From: Alphaproteobacteria bacterium
GTDB lineage: Bacteria > Pseudomonadota > Alphaproteobacteria > Micropepsales > Micropepsaceae
Direction: 5' to 3'
Assembly (NCBI GenBank): GCA_003451645.1
Contig: DMER01000123.1
Location: forward strand, 1,202-9,609
Length of the DNA: 8,408 nucleotides
The notes below the pieces were generated by a model. That model saw only the letters and a list, made by a program, of their open reading frames with translations, made no database searches and was not told where the DNA came from. The stretch's first letter is position 1. Each line of letters begins with the position of its first letter. Below are positions 1 to 6,837 of this stretch, one piece after another. The translations under genes were made by a program, and so were the position numbers.

Positions 1-78
1 GTTGGCGGGTTCATTATTTTTGCCGCGGCCGCTTACATCACAATCCGTGAAGCCCAATTGGCCAGGGCCACGCAGTGA
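1..78 (+). CDS. EamA/DMT-family permease, C-terminal end only (partial)
   Basis: Only the last 25 codons and a TGA stop (76-78) lie in the window. The visible peptide begins VGGFIIFAAAAYITIRE and ends RATQ, which is one hydrophobic helix followed by a short charged cytoplasmic tail. It closely matches the last helix of the next gene (AGGLIIFAAALILTLIER), so I infer that it is the end of a paralogous drug/metabolite transporter-superfamily permease with EamA domains. The stop overlaps the GTG start of the next gene by three of its bases (GTGA), so the two are probably co-transcribed and translationally coupled. Substrate and total length cannot be judged from so short a piece; another membrane protein with a similar last helix is possible. 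Confidence 0.6.
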   Translation, partial: VGGFIIFAAAAYITIREAQLARATQ

Positions 79-965
79 CGGGTCGTGCGCAGACTTTGGG
101 TATGCTCGCCATGCTGGCGTCATGCTTTGCATTCGCGGGCCTTGATGCCATGGCCAAATCTGTGTCCGACACATTGCCTGGCGTGCAGATCGCCTTCTTC
201 CGGGTGGCGTTTTCCTGGCCCTTCATCGCCGTCATGGTGTGGTGGCAGGGCTTGGGCACCGTTCGGAGCGCAAAGGTTCGGCTGCATGCCTTGCGTGCCG
301 GCGTGCAGTCCGGATCTATGCTGCTCTTCTTCACGGGGCTGGCGACAACGCCCTTGGCGCAAGTTGTAGCTATAGAATTTGCCTCGCCGCTCATGGCTGT
401 GGCCCTGGCGGCCCTTCTCATGGGCGAGGCGCTGCCCTTGAGACGTGTCTTGGCCCTCCTGGCTGGGGTCGTGGGGCTGCTCGTCGCGGTGCGGCCGGGC
501 ATGATCGCGGTTGGCCCCGGTCCCTTGATGATCATTGGCAGTGCGGTGTTTTGGGCAGGAACAATTCTGATCGTGCGCCATTTGGGCCGCACCGAGTCCA
601 GCACCGCGCAGGTTTTTTATGTCGCCTTGTTCCTCACGCCCATAAACGGACTTGTGGCGCTCACAGTTTGGCAGACGCCCAGTTGGGCCGACTTAGGGAT
701 CATGCTGCTTGCCGCCGGGATGGGCACGGCCGCGCTGTGGCTCTATGGCGAGGCGCTCAGGCTTGCGGATTTGACGGCGGTCATGCCGCTTGATTTCACC
801 AAAATCCTTTGGGCGTCCTTGTTCGGGTGGGTGTTTTTTGCTGAACAGCCGGATCTTCTGACCCTGGCAGGTGGTCTCATCATTTTCGCGGCAGCCCTCA
901 TTCTCACGCTCATCGAGCGCGGCATCGAGAAGGCCGCCCCGCCGCCGCCCACCTCAATCGATTAG
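75..965 (+). CDS. EamA-domain DMT-superfamily transporter
   Basis: A 296-residue polytopic inner-membrane protein, the usual length for ten-helix DMT permeases (RhaT/YdcZ/RarD-like). It has two EamA repeats, at about residues 8-139 and 153-281. Family-like signatures are the helix-end motif LPLRRVLALLAGVVGLLV at about 119-136 closing the first repeat and GGLIIFAAALIL at about 266-277 closing the second. Family members export or import small metabolites such as amino acids, nucleosides or drugs; nothing here identifies the substrate. The GTG at 75 is chosen because it overlaps the upstream stop as GTGA and has an AGGG about seven bases before it; in-frame ATG codons for residues 10 and 13 are less likely starts because they would cut into the first helix. 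The tail is proline-rich (AAPPPPTSID). The 3' end overlaps the 3' end of the opposite-strand coxM-like gene by 12 bases. Confidence 0.88.
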   Translation: MTGRAQTLGMLAMLASCFAFAGLDAMAKSVSDTLPGVQIAFFRVAFSWPFIAVMVWWQGLGTVRSAKVRLHALRAGVQSGSMLLFFTGLATTPLAQVVAIEFASPLMAVALAALLMGEALPLRRVLALLAGVVGLLVAVRPGMIAVGPGPLMIIGSAVFWAGTILIVRHLGRTESSTAQVFYVALFLTPINGLVALTVWQTPSWADLGIMLLAAGMGTAALWLYGEALRLADLTAVMPLDFTKILWASLFGWVFFAEQPDLLTLAGGLIIFAAALILTLIERGIEKAAPPPPTSID

Positions 966-1748
966 GGCAACGGCGCGCTTGGCCATAACTGTAATCAGAT
1001 GCGCGCGGTACTCGGCGGTCGCATGCAGATCGGTATTCAGGCCTGCAGCAGGGACCTTGATGGCCGCAATGGCATCGGCCTTGAAGGACTTGGCCAGAGC
1101 TTGCTCCATAGCAGTCACCCGGAACACGCAAGAACCTGCACCTGTTACGGCCACCCGCGGGCCGTGCGCCGTCTCAGCCACGAACACGCCAGTGAGCGCG
1201 TAGCGGGAGGCCGGATTGGGAAACTTCATATAGGCCGCGCGCTTAGGGCGCGGAAACATGACGGCGGTGATGATCTCACCTTCCTCAAGGGCGGTTGAGA
1301 ACATTCCCGTGAAGAAATCATCGGCCCGAATCTCGCGATTGTCGGTCTTGATAGTGGCACCCAGCCCCAAGGCTGCAGCTGGATAGTCTGCAGCCGGATC
1401 ATTATTGGCGAGGCTGCCGCCAATCGTGCCGCGATGGCGGACCGCCGGATCGCCAATGCCGCCTGCGAGCGCGCTCAGGGCCGGAATGGCAGCGGAGACG
1501 TCCTTGGACTGATGGACCGTCGCATGCGTCGTGCCAGCGCCAATGGTGACGGCGAGGGTGTCAACAGAAATGCCAGCAAAGCCCTGGACATGCATCAAGT
1601 CGATCAAATCCGAAGGGCTGGCCAGCCGTGCCTTCATGGTTGGCAACAAGGTCTGCCCGCCCGCGAGGAACTTCGCGTCATTGGCGCTTGAGAAGGCTTT
1701 CTTGGCGTCGGCGACGGTGGTCGCGCGATGATACGAAAAGGCATACAT
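954..1748 (-). CDS. coxM: Molybdenum hydroxylase FAD-binding subunit (CoxM-like)
   Basis: A 264-residue FAD-binding subunit of a xanthine dehydrogenase/CO dehydrogenase-family enzyme. It takes electrons from the 2Fe-2S subunit and passes them to the final acceptor. Two flavin-binding signatures are visible: AGGQTLLP at residues 29-36 and TIGGSLANNDPAADYPA at 108-124. The C-terminal CO_deh_flav_C-type domain covers about 165-264 and includes GAGSCVFR at 203-210. Length is close to the family norm (about 265-290). It is the last gene of the operon. Its ATG lies 18 bases after the coxL-like stop, and that gap contains a GAGGA ribosome-binding site at suitable spacing. Its end overlaps the convergent EamA gene, leaving no room for a dedicated terminator. 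The gene name marks the family; the substrate may not be CO. Confidence 0.9.
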   Translation of the reverse strand: MYAFSYHRATTVADAKKAFSSANDAKFLAGGQTLLPTMKARLASPSDLIDLMHVQGFAGISVDTLAVTIGAGTTHATVHQSKDVSAAIPALSALAGGIGDPAVRHRGTIGGSLANNDPAADYPAAALGLGATIKTDNREIRADDFFTGMFSTALEEGEIITAVMFPRPKRAAYMKFPNPASRYALTGVFVAETAHGPRVAVTGAGSCVFRVTAMEQALAKSFKADAIAAIKVPAAGLNTDLHATAEYRAHLITVMAKRAVALID

Positions 1749-1766
1749 AGGTGTCCTCGATCCTCT

Positions 1767-4124
1767 CTAGGTTTGGGCGTGTCTTCTGTGCAGGGCCGTC
1801 CAAACACGCAAAGGCGTTGCGGGCATATCGAATTCTTTGACCCCAAGCGCGTCAGTGACCGCATTCATGACGGCGGCGGGGGCCGCAATCGCGCCAGCCT
1901 CCCCGCAGCCCTTGACCCCGAGGGGATTGTTGGGGCAGGGCGTCTCGGTCAGCCCGACATTGTATGTGGGCAGATCATCCGCACGCGGCATGGTGTAGTC
2001 CATATAGGACCCCGTCAGCAGTTGCCCGCTCTTGGGGTCATAGACCGCCTGTTCCAACAGCGCCTGACCAATCCCTTGCGCGATACCGCCATGGACCTGG
2101 CCCTCGACAATCATCGGGTTGATCACTTTGCCAAAGTCATCGACGGCCACGAACGCCCCAATGCGCGTGACGCCCGTGTCTGGATCGATCTCAACCTCAC
2201 AAATGTGACAGCCTGCGGGGAAGGTGAAATTGACCGGATCGTAGAACGCCGTTTCCTTCAAGCCCGGTTCGATCTCGCGAGTTGGGAATTTGTGGGCCAC
2301 ATAAGCGTTGAGCGCTGTCTCCGCAAAGCTCAGCTTGCGGTCCGTGCCTGCGACCCTGAATTCCCCCTTTTCAAACACGATGTCAGCGGGAGAGGCTTCC
2401 AAGACATGGGCTGCAATTTTTTTGGCCTTCTCCTCGATCTTGTCCAGCGCGCGGACGATGGCCGAAAGTCCCACGGCGGCGGAGCGCGAGCCATAGGTGC
2501 CCATGCCAAATTGGACCTTGTCGGTATCGCCGTGCACAATCTCGACCTTGTCGAGCGTTAGGCCGAGCCGGTCGGCCACAACTTGCGCAAAGGTTGTCTC
2601 GTGGCCTTGGCCGTGGCTGTGTGCACCGGTCAATACCTCGACCGAGCCGGTTGGATTGACCCGCACCTCGGCGGACTCCCACAAGCCCACGCCCGCGCCG
2701 AGCGATCCGACGGCCGCTGACGGGGCGAGGCCGCATGCCTCAATGTAGGTCGAGAACCCGATCCCGCGCAATTTGCCTGCAGCTTTCGCGGCGGCTTTGC
2801 GGGCGGGAAACCCATCATAGTCGATACGCTTGAGGGCCTCGATCAGGCTGGCGTCATAGTCGCCGACATCATAGGCCATAATCACTGGCGTTTGGTGCGG
2901 GAAGGTGCGTACGAAGTTGCGCCGCCTCAACTCCACGGGGTCAATCTTTAGCTGGCGCGCCGCTTCCTCCATGAGCCTTTCGACGACATAGGTTGCCTCT
3001 GGACGCCCGGCGCCGCGATAGGCATCGACAGGGGCCGTATTGGTATAGACCGCGTCAACCTCCGCATAGATGGCGGGGATCGCATACTGGCCGCTGAGCA
3101 AAGTGCCATAGAGATAGGTCGGCACCGAGGACGCAAAGGTCGACAGATAGGCGCCCAAATTTGCGATGGTCTTGACCCGCAGGCCTAACACCGTGCCTTG
3201 CGCATCCAAGGCCATCTGGGCCTTCGTGTGGTGGTCACGGCCATGGGCATCGCCCAGGAAAGCCTCATCGCGCCCTGCCGTCCATTTGACCGGGCGGCCC
3301 ACCTTTCGCGCTGCCCAGGCAATGGCGATCTCCTCGGGGTAGACGAAAATCTTTGAGCCGAAACCGCCGCCCACATCGGGCGCGATCACGCGCAGTTTGT
3401 GTTCCGGCGCAAGGCCCACAAAGGCCGAGAGGATCAGGCGCGCCACATGCGGGTTCTGGCTGGTATAGGTGAGCGTATAATGATCCGCGCCCGGATCATA
3501 CTCACCCAGCGCTGCGCGTGGCTCCATAGCGTTTGGTATCAGGCGATTGTTTGTCAGCTTTAGGTCCACAACGTGAGTTGCCTTGGCGAAGGCGGCGTCT
3601 GTTTGCGCCTTGTCGCCGATGTGCCACTCATAAACCGTGTTACGCGGGGCCTCAGGATGAAGCTGGGGTGCGCCGGGCCCTTGCGCGGCGGCGGCATCTG
3701 TCACTGCCGGCAGCGCTTCCAGGTCAAGTTCGATCGCTTCTGCGGCGGCGCGCGCCTCGCTGAGGGTTGCGGCCACGACCAGAGCGATGTGATCCCCCAC
3801 ATACCGCACATGGCTTGTGGCCAAGGTGGGATGGGGGGCGGCCTTCATCGGGCTACCATCCTTGGAATGGATCATCCAGCCGCAGATGGGTCCGCCGACC
3901 TTATCGGCGGCAATGTCGCTGCCAGTAAAAATGCCGAGCACGCCCGGCATCGTGCGCGCCTGTTCCGTGTCGAGCCGCTTTATGCGGGCATGGGCTACGG
4001 GCGAGCGCAGGAAGAAACCGTGGACTTGGCCCGGCCGTTGTAGATCGTCCGTGTACCGCCCATGCCCGGTGATAAACCGCAAGTCTTCCTTGCGCGCAAT
4101 GCTGGCGCCGATCAGCGCACTCAT
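1767..4124 (-). CDS. coxL: Molybdopterin-binding catalytic subunit, form II CoxL-like
   Basis: A 785-residue large subunit of a molybdenum hydroxylase, full length for the family, holding the molybdopterin cytosine dinucleotide cofactor. The N-terminal a/b-hammerhead domain covers about residues 17-140 ([17 protein letters not shown] near the start) and the molybdopterin-binding domain about 160-785. Visible cofactor or active-site motifs are [11 protein letters not shown] (248-258), AYRGAGR (368-374), SHGQGHET (503-510) and GCGEAG (739-744), in which Glu742 should be the conserved catalytic base. True CO dehydrogenase (form I) has AYxCSFR with a copper-binding cysteine; here Gly replaces it, giving the form II signature. 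The enzyme therefore probably hydroxylates some other substrate, such as an aldehyde, purine or N-heterocycle; this is inference. ATG at 4124 overlaps the coxS-like stop as ATGA, implying translational coupling. Confidence 0.93.
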   Translation of the reverse strand: MSALIGASIARKEDLRFITGHGRYTDDLQRPGQVHGFFLRSPVAHARIKRLDTEQARTMPGVLGIFTGSDIAADKVGGPICGWMIHSKDGSPMKAAPHPTLATSHVRYVGDHIALVVAATLSEARAAAEAIELDLEALPAVTDAAAAQGPGAPQLHPEAPRNTVYEWHIGDKAQTDAAFAKATHVVDLKLTNNRLIPNAMEPRAALGEYDPGADHYTLTYTSQNPHVARLILSAFVGLAPEHKLRVIAPDVGGGFGSKIFVYPEEIAIAWAARKVGRPVKWTAGRDEAFLGDAHGRDHHTKAQMALDAQGTVLGLRVKTIANLGAYLSTFASSVPTYLYGTLLSGQYAIPAIYAEVDAVYTNTAPVDAYRGAGRPEATYVVERLMEEAARQLKIDPVELRRRNFVRTFPHQTPVIMAYDVGDYDASLIEALKRIDYDGFPARKAAAKAAGKLRGIGFSTYIEACGLAPSAAVGSLGAGVGLWESAEVRVNPTGSVEVLTGAHSHGQGHETTFAQVVADRLGLTLDKVEIVHGDTDKVQFGMGTYGSRSAAVGLSAIVRALDKIEEKAKKIAAHVLEASPADIVFEKGEFRVAGTDRKLSFAETALNAYVAHKFPTREIEPGLKETAFYDPVNFTFPAGCHICEVEIDPDTGVTRIGAFVAVDDFGKVINPMIVEGQVHGGIAQGIGQALLEQAVYDPKSGQLLTGSYMDYTMPRADDLPTYNVGLTETPCPNNPLGVKGCGEAGAIAAPAAVMNAVTDALGVKEFDMPATPLRVWTALHRRHAQT

Positions 4125-4597
4125 GCTGCCGGACCCTTGATCTCAGTAGCTGCAGCGGCGATCGCCTTCACAATGTTTTGATAACCCGTGCAGCGGCACA
4201 AATTGCCCTCCAACTCATGGCGAATGCGCGTCTCGTCGAGATTGGGGACGCGGTTGATCATATCGACGGCGGTCATGATCATGCCGGGCGTGCAGAACCC
4301 GCATTGCAGTGCGTGATGCTCCTTGAAGGCCGCTTGCACGGGATGCAGCGCGCCATTCTTTGCCAAACCCTCTATGGTGGTGACATGCGTGCCGTCGGCT
4401 TGGACGGTTAGTATCGTGCATGCCTTGACGGCCTTGCCATCGACATGCACGACGCAGGCCCCACACTGGCTCGTGTCGCAGCCCACATGCGTGCCGGTCA
4501 GGCGCAAGGATTCGCGCAAAAACTGCACCAATAATGTGCGCGCTTCCACATCTGCAGATGTGGCCGTGCCGTTCACCGTCATTGAGATGGTGGGCAT
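4121..4597 (-). CDS. coxS: 2Fe-2S iron-sulfur subunit of molybdenum hydroxylase (CoxS-like)
   Basis: A 158-residue electron-transfer subunit carrying two 2Fe-2S clusters between the molybdenum site and FAD. The N-terminal ferredoxin-like domain binds one cluster through Cys40, Cys45, Cys48 and Cys60 ([10 protein letters not shown] then KAC). The C-terminal helical 2Fe-2S domain uses Cys99 and Cys102 (CGFC) with Cys134 and Cys136 (CRC). All eight ligands are present. The start chosen is [10 protein letters not shown] at 4597, because it matches the family N-terminus and is preceded by AGGAG (4612-4608) with a 10-base gap. An in-frame ATG 13 codons further upstream (4636) would add an arginine-rich stretch and is less likely. 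The gene leads the tightly packed S-L-M block; its TGA overlaps the next ATG by four bases. The product should be cytoplasmic, with no signal peptide. Confidence 0.93.
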   Translation of the reverse strand: MPTISMTVNGTATSADVEARTLLVQFLRESLRLTGTHVGCDTSQCGACVVHVDGKAVKACTILTVQADGTHVTTIEGLAKNGALHPVQAAFKEHHALQCGFCTPGMIMTAVDMINRVPNLDETRIRHELEGNLCRCTGYQNIVKAIAAAATEIKGPAA

Positions 4598-4666
4598 AGT
4601 ATGAAGTCTCCTGGGCCTTAAGGGATGGAGCGCCAACGGGGATGCCGCAGCAATAGGGTCGAACCA

Positions 4667-4695
4667 CGATCAACCCGCACGCAGCCATTTGTCAA
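4667..4695 (-). promoter_or_regulatory. Possible internal promoter ahead of coxS-like gene
   Basis: The 117-base gap between the coxG-like stop and the coxS-like start contains, on the minus strand, a perfect TTGACA (4695-4690). Seventeen bases further is TGATCG, a poor -10 match. The rest of the S-L-M block has gaps of 18 bases or less, so a separate promoter here is plausible, but read-through from coxG would serve equally well. This is a pattern match only. Confidence 0.25.
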
Positions 4696-4714
4696 CGCCC
4701 GCTCAAAGGGGAAT

Positions 4715-5308
4715 TCACGCAAATGACGTGAGCAAAATGATGAGACCGCATCCGGCGGCAATCGCCAAGGGCACCCACAAGGGAGGATTGGTCACAGGGA
4801 TTTCTGCTTTGCGCCTGTTGGCAGCCTCATTGGACTGCTGGAGACTTGCGGTCTTGGTCTGAGGTACAGACCCGCCTGCAAGGTCAGCGAACCGCGCGAA
4901 AAAATCATCCGCCATTTTCTTCGCCGCGCCATCGATGAGCCGCTGGCCCAGTTGCGCCAGCTTGCCCCCAATGCTTGCATTGACACTATAGGTCATGATG
5001 GTGGCGTCGCCATCTGCCCGCAGAAGCACCCGCGCCTGACCTTTGGCGAAGCCTGCAGCCCCACCTTGGCCCTCGCCAGTGAGTGTATAGCTTTCCGGTG
5101 GGTTGAGATCGCTCAAACTGACTTTGCCTTTGAACCGTGCCTTGACTGGTCCCAAGCTCACAGTGGCGCCTGCTTCCATCTCGGTGTCAGAGAGCTTAGT
5201 CAACTCATCGCAACCGGGAATAGATTTTCTAAGCACCTCAGGATCATTTAGCGCAAGCCAAACCCGCTCCCGTGGTGCCGCGATGCGATACTCGCCCGTC
5301 ATGTCCAT
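4715..5308 (-). CDS. coxG: CoxG-like SRPBCC protein with C-terminal membrane anchor
   Basis: A 197-residue protein of the carbon monoxide dehydrogenase subunit G family. An SRPBCC (START-like) ligand-binding fold spans about residues 1-145, with the typical opening MDMTGEYRIAAPRERVW and the motif LNDPEVLRKSIPGC at 20-33. A polar linker (about 146-175) then leads to one hydrophobic helix at about 177-196 (LWVPLAIAAGCGLIILL). In studied systems CoxG tethers the CO dehydrogenase to the cytoplasmic membrane, and the SRPBCC pocket may handle a hydrophobic ligand such as quinone. By analogy this protein may couple the downstream hydroxylase to the respiratory chain. It is the first gene of the operon, 117 bases before coxS. 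The ATG at 5308 fits the family N-terminus; the nearest purine-rich site, CGGAG, is about 12 bases upstream, which is rather far, and the ATG two codons on is no better placed. Confidence 0.88.
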   Translation of the reverse strand: MDMTGEYRIAAPRERVWLALNDPEVLRKSIPGCDELTKLSDTEMEAGATVSLGPVKARFKGKVSLSDLNPPESYTLTGEGQGGAAGFAKGQARVLLRADGDATIMTYSVNASIGGKLAQLGQRLIDGAAKKMADDFFARFADLAGGSVPQTKTASLQQSNEAANRRKAEIPVTNPPLWVPLAIAAGCGLIILLTSFA

Positions 5309-5357
5309 GGCCGATGCAAACTCCGGTTAATTATCTGTGTATCCTGGGCTCAAATCG

Positions 5358-5375
5358 GCCGCCACGTGACGCGGC
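5358..5375. promoter_or_regulatory. Possible operator: CACGTG core with inverted flanks
   Basis: GCCGC (5358-5362) and GCGGC (5371-5375) are exact inverted arms around a CACGTG palindrome at 5363-5368. The site lies 50 bases upstream of the coxG-like start, where a transcription factor controlling the operon could bind. The arms are only five bases and GC-rich, so chance is a real possibility. Confidence 0.22.
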
Positions 5376-5435
5376 TGCAACGGATTCGTCAAGGTCGATG
5401 GAGGCGCTTCGCACTAATCCGCGACTTTCCAATCC

Positions 5436-5481
5436 GGGTGCGCGGACAAGTTCAGCAAAACGCGGCTTGTTGCGCGCACCC
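5436..5481. repeat. Long imperfect inverted repeat (stem-loop)
   Basis: GGGTGCGCG (5436-5444) pairs perfectly with CGCGCACCC (5473-5481). After a small asymmetric internal loop (G on one side, TG on the other), ACAAG (5446-5450) pairs with CTTGT (5466-5470). This gives 14 base pairs closing a 15-base loop. No T-run follows on the plus strand and none follows on the minus strand, so it is not a typical rho-independent terminator. It may be a leader-RNA structure, a protein-binding site, or one copy of a dispersed palindromic repeat. Confidence 0.6.
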
Positions 5482-5608
5482 ACCTTCACAAAGCAGACAT
5501 AAAGGCGTATTGTTTTGTTTACCATGTTTCTTGTGGTGTTGTTAGGCATTGACTTGAGGCCAACGCCTGCGCGTGACGGTCTGGGGGTGCCGGTTGTGGA
5601 GTTGTGTG

Positions 5609-6214
5609 GTGAGCGATAGTGATTGTGGCCTGTCTTTGGACACCAACGAGCGCAGTATCATCGTCAAGGGACAAATCAAGTGGTTTGATGCCAATAAGGG
5701 CTTTGGCTTCATCAAATCGCCAAACTTTGACGCGGACATCCTCCTTCACTTTTCTTGTTTGAGGCAGGCTGGTCTCAGCAGTGCCCACGAGGGGGCGCAG
5801 GTCGAATGCGAAGTTGTTAAGCGAAAGAGCGGCTTGCAGGCGCAACGGCTTATCTATCTTGAGAACGCCCCCGTGTTTCCAGGCGCGGGCGCACAAAGCG
5901 TTGGGTCTGCTGGGCAGCGGACCGCCGGTGCTCAAAGCAGAAAACGCCCAGCGGTGGCCCTGCAAGGTCCGCTGATTGATGCCGTCGCGAAATGGTTCAG
6001 CAGGCCTAAGGGCTTTGGTTTTGTGATCGCCTCGGCGGGCGAGGATGTCTTCGTTCATATGGAATTGTTGCGGCAGTGCGGGATTCGGGAACTGAAGCCT
6101 GGACAAAAGGTACGAGTACGGACCGCAATGGGTGAAAAGGGGCTGCAGGCCACGTTCATTGAGATGCTTCCAGAGGCGTCGCAAAGGTCCGGACAACGGG
6201 AAGCGTCGATATAG
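5609..6214 (+). CDS. Double cold-shock-domain protein
   Basis: A 201-residue protein with two cold-shock (OB-fold) domains that bind single-stranded RNA or DNA, a form common in alphaproteobacteria. CSD1 covers about residues 18-84, with RNP1 as KGFGFI (30-35) and RNP2 as ILLHFS (44-49). CSD2 covers about 122-186, with RNP1 as KGFGFV (134-139) and RNP2 as VFVHM (147-151). A low-complexity Gly/Ala/Gln/Arg linker (about 88-118) joins them. The likely role is RNA chaperone or regulator acting during cold or stationary phase. The start is the GTG at 5609, preceded by GGAG (5598-5601) at a seven-base spacing. An earlier in-frame GTG at 5573 would add 12 unusual residues and lacks a close ribosome-binding site. 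It is divergent from coxG and followed in the same direction by the DUF192 gene 83 bases on. Confidence 0.9.
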   Translation: MSDSDCGLSLDTNERSIIVKGQIKWFDANKGFGFIKSPNFDADILLHFSCLRQAGLSSAHEGAQVECEVVKRKSGLQAQRLIYLENAPVFPGAGAQSVGSAGQRTAGAQSRKRPAVALQGPLIDAVAKWFSRPKGFGFVIASAGEDVFVHMELLRQCGIRELKPGQKVRVRTAMGEKGLQATFIEMLPEASQRSGQREASI

Positions 6215-6251
6215 CGCCTTGTTCGCTGTGTTTGCTGGTGCGCTTGGACCT

Positions 6252-6287
6252 GCAGTGCGCTAACACTGCCTCATCAATATGAGGTGG
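6252..6287 (+). promoter_or_regulatory. Two overlapping, mutually exclusive hairpins before the DUF192 gene
   Basis: GCAGTG (6252-6257) pairs exactly with CACTGC (6264-6269) around a six-base loop. CCTCAT (6269-6274) pairs exactly with ATGAGG (6279-6284) around a CAAT loop, and the second stem extends to 6266-6287 through two G-U pairs and a C-G pair. The two stems share bases 6266-6269, so the full-length forms cannot coexist. The 3' arm of the second stem contains the purine-rich GAGGTGG, the only ribosome-binding candidate for the ATG at 6298. Occlusion of this site would limit translation. This is inference from base pairing alone. Confidence 0.35.
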
Positions 6288-6297
6288 ATGAACGGCC

Positions 6298-6756
6298 ATG
6301 CTGGTAGCAGTGTTAGTCTGGATGGTGACGGCGTTGGCCGATCTGGGTGGGCAGCCCTTGCTGCCGCAAGAGCCTCTGGCGATTGAGACAGCGCCTGGCA
6401 AGGCATTGCGTTTCCAAGTGGAAATGGCGCTAACGCCACATCAGCAGGCTGTGGGGCTCATGTATCGCAAACGCATGCCTGAAGGTCACGGTATGTTTTT
6501 CGACTTTGGCCATGAGCGCGAAGGTGTCGCCTTCTGGATGAAGAACACGATCATACCTCTGGATATGATCTTCATCGATGGCAGGGGGCAGATTGTGCGA
6601 GTTGCTGCTCGCACAACGCCGCTGTCGGAAGCCCAAGTGCCGGCAGGCGCGCCAGCGCGGGCGGTCCTGGAAATCGCAGGCGGCGAAGCGGAACGGCTGG
6701 GGATCAAACAGGGCCAGCGGGTTCGGCATCGTGTTTTTGGCGACGCAAAGTTCTAG
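6298..6756 (+). CDS. DUF192 domain protein, probably exported
   Basis: A 152-residue protein of the DUF192 family (PF02643), of unknown biochemical function. The domain covers about residues 36-147 and shows the hallmark motifs GLMYR (53-57), GMFFDF (65-70), FWMKNT (79-84), PLDMIFID (87-94) and VLEI (123-126), ending with the LGIKQGQ turn at 134-140. The first 14 residues (MLVAVLVWMVTALA, then Asp) look like a signal peptide or short anchor, although they lack the usual positive charges. A periplasmic location is therefore likely but not certain. A TGA codon lies in frame three codons before the ATG, which fixes the upstream limit of the frame. GAGG lies 13 bases upstream within a potential hairpin. 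The gene follows the cold-shock gene in the same orientation, an arrangement I recall from other alphaproteobacteria. Confidence 0.88.
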   Translation: MLVAVLVWMVTALADLGGQPLLPQEPLAIETAPGKALRFQVEMALTPHQQAVGLMYRKRMPEGHGMFFDFGHEREGVAFWMKNTIIPLDMIFIDGRGQIVRVAARTTPLSEAQVPAGAPARAVLEIAGGEAERLGIKQGQRVRHRVFGDAKF

Positions 6757-6775
6757 ACACCCTTTCTAACAGGTC

Positions 6776-6803
6776 TTGCACCTGGCCGTCATAAGCCTTA
6801 GAC
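6776..6803 (+). promoter_or_regulatory. Possible tRNA-Pro promoter
   Basis: TTGCAC (6776-6781) and TTAGAC (6798-6803), separated by 16 bases, are the best -35/-10 pair in the short gap before the tRNA. A start near 6810 would place the adjacent hairpin in the tRNA leader. Both hexamers are only partial matches, so this is tentative. Confidence 0.27.
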
Positions 6804-6807
6804 AGTC

Positions 6808-6832
6808 GGTCCCGTTTCGGGGCCATTTTCTT
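6808..6832 (+). terminator. Candidate rho-independent terminator after the DUF192 gene
   Basis: GGTCCCG (6808-6814) pairs with CGGGGCC (6818-6824), with one T-G wobble and a TTT loop, followed by ATTTTCTT. The stem is short, stable and GC-rich with a moderate T-tract, about 50 bases after the DUF192 stop and just before the tRNA. It would separate protein-coding from tRNA transcription. The T-tract is interrupted, so efficiency is uncertain; it could also be a tRNA leader structure. Confidence 0.5.
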
Positions 6833-6837
6833 CGTGT

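Larger units (their letters stand above)
5309..5608. other. Divergent intergenic region between coxG-like and cold-shock genes
   Basis: About 300 bases without a convincing gene. It must hold the promoters for both the minus-strand Cox-like operon and the plus-strand cold-shock gene, but I cannot assign convincing -35/-10 pairs. It contains a CACGTG core flanked by GCCGC/GCGGC inverted arms (5358-5375, about 50 bases before the coxG start), a strong stem-loop at 5436-5481, and an AT-rich patch at about 5500-5545 just upstream of the cold-shock gene. A 72-codon open frame on the minus strand (5549-5331) runs across it but resembles no family I know. Confidence 0.6.

Noticed and set aside
1728..2561. 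277-codon plus-strand open frame inside the coxL-like gene
   Set aside because: It is fully antisense to a well-supported catalytic subunit, and its length reflects GC-rich codon bias. No known domain is visible.
1767..4124. Calling the cluster a genuine aerobic CO dehydrogenase
   Set aside because: The AYxCSFR motif with its active-site cysteine is absent and the gene order is S-L-M. The cox names are used for family membership only.
4598..4636. Upstream ATG that would lengthen the CoxS-like protein by 13 residues
   Set aside because: The AGGAG at 4612-4608 lies inside this extension and serves the ATG at 4597, where the family-typical N-terminus begins.
5400..5445. Bases loosely resembling an anticodon arm and T-arm of a decayed tRNA
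   Set aside because: No acceptor stem, no canonical TTC loop and no consistent cloverleaf could be drawn, so a tRNA remnant is not supported.
5331..5549. 72-codon minus-strand open frame between coxG and the cold-shock gene
   Set aside because: It has no recognisable domain or convincing ribosome-binding site and crosses the stem-loop at 5436-5481. Its arginine/serine-rich composition is typical of chance frames in GC-rich DNA.
5573..5608. Upstream GTG start for the cold-shock protein
   Set aside because: No ribosome-binding site lies close to it, and the added residues (MTVWGCRLWSCV) do not look like the family. GTG at 5609 has GGAG at seven bases.
5519..6196. 225-codon open frame opposite the cold-shock gene
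   Set aside because: It lies antisense to a clear double cold-shock-domain gene and has no family features; it is a shadow frame.
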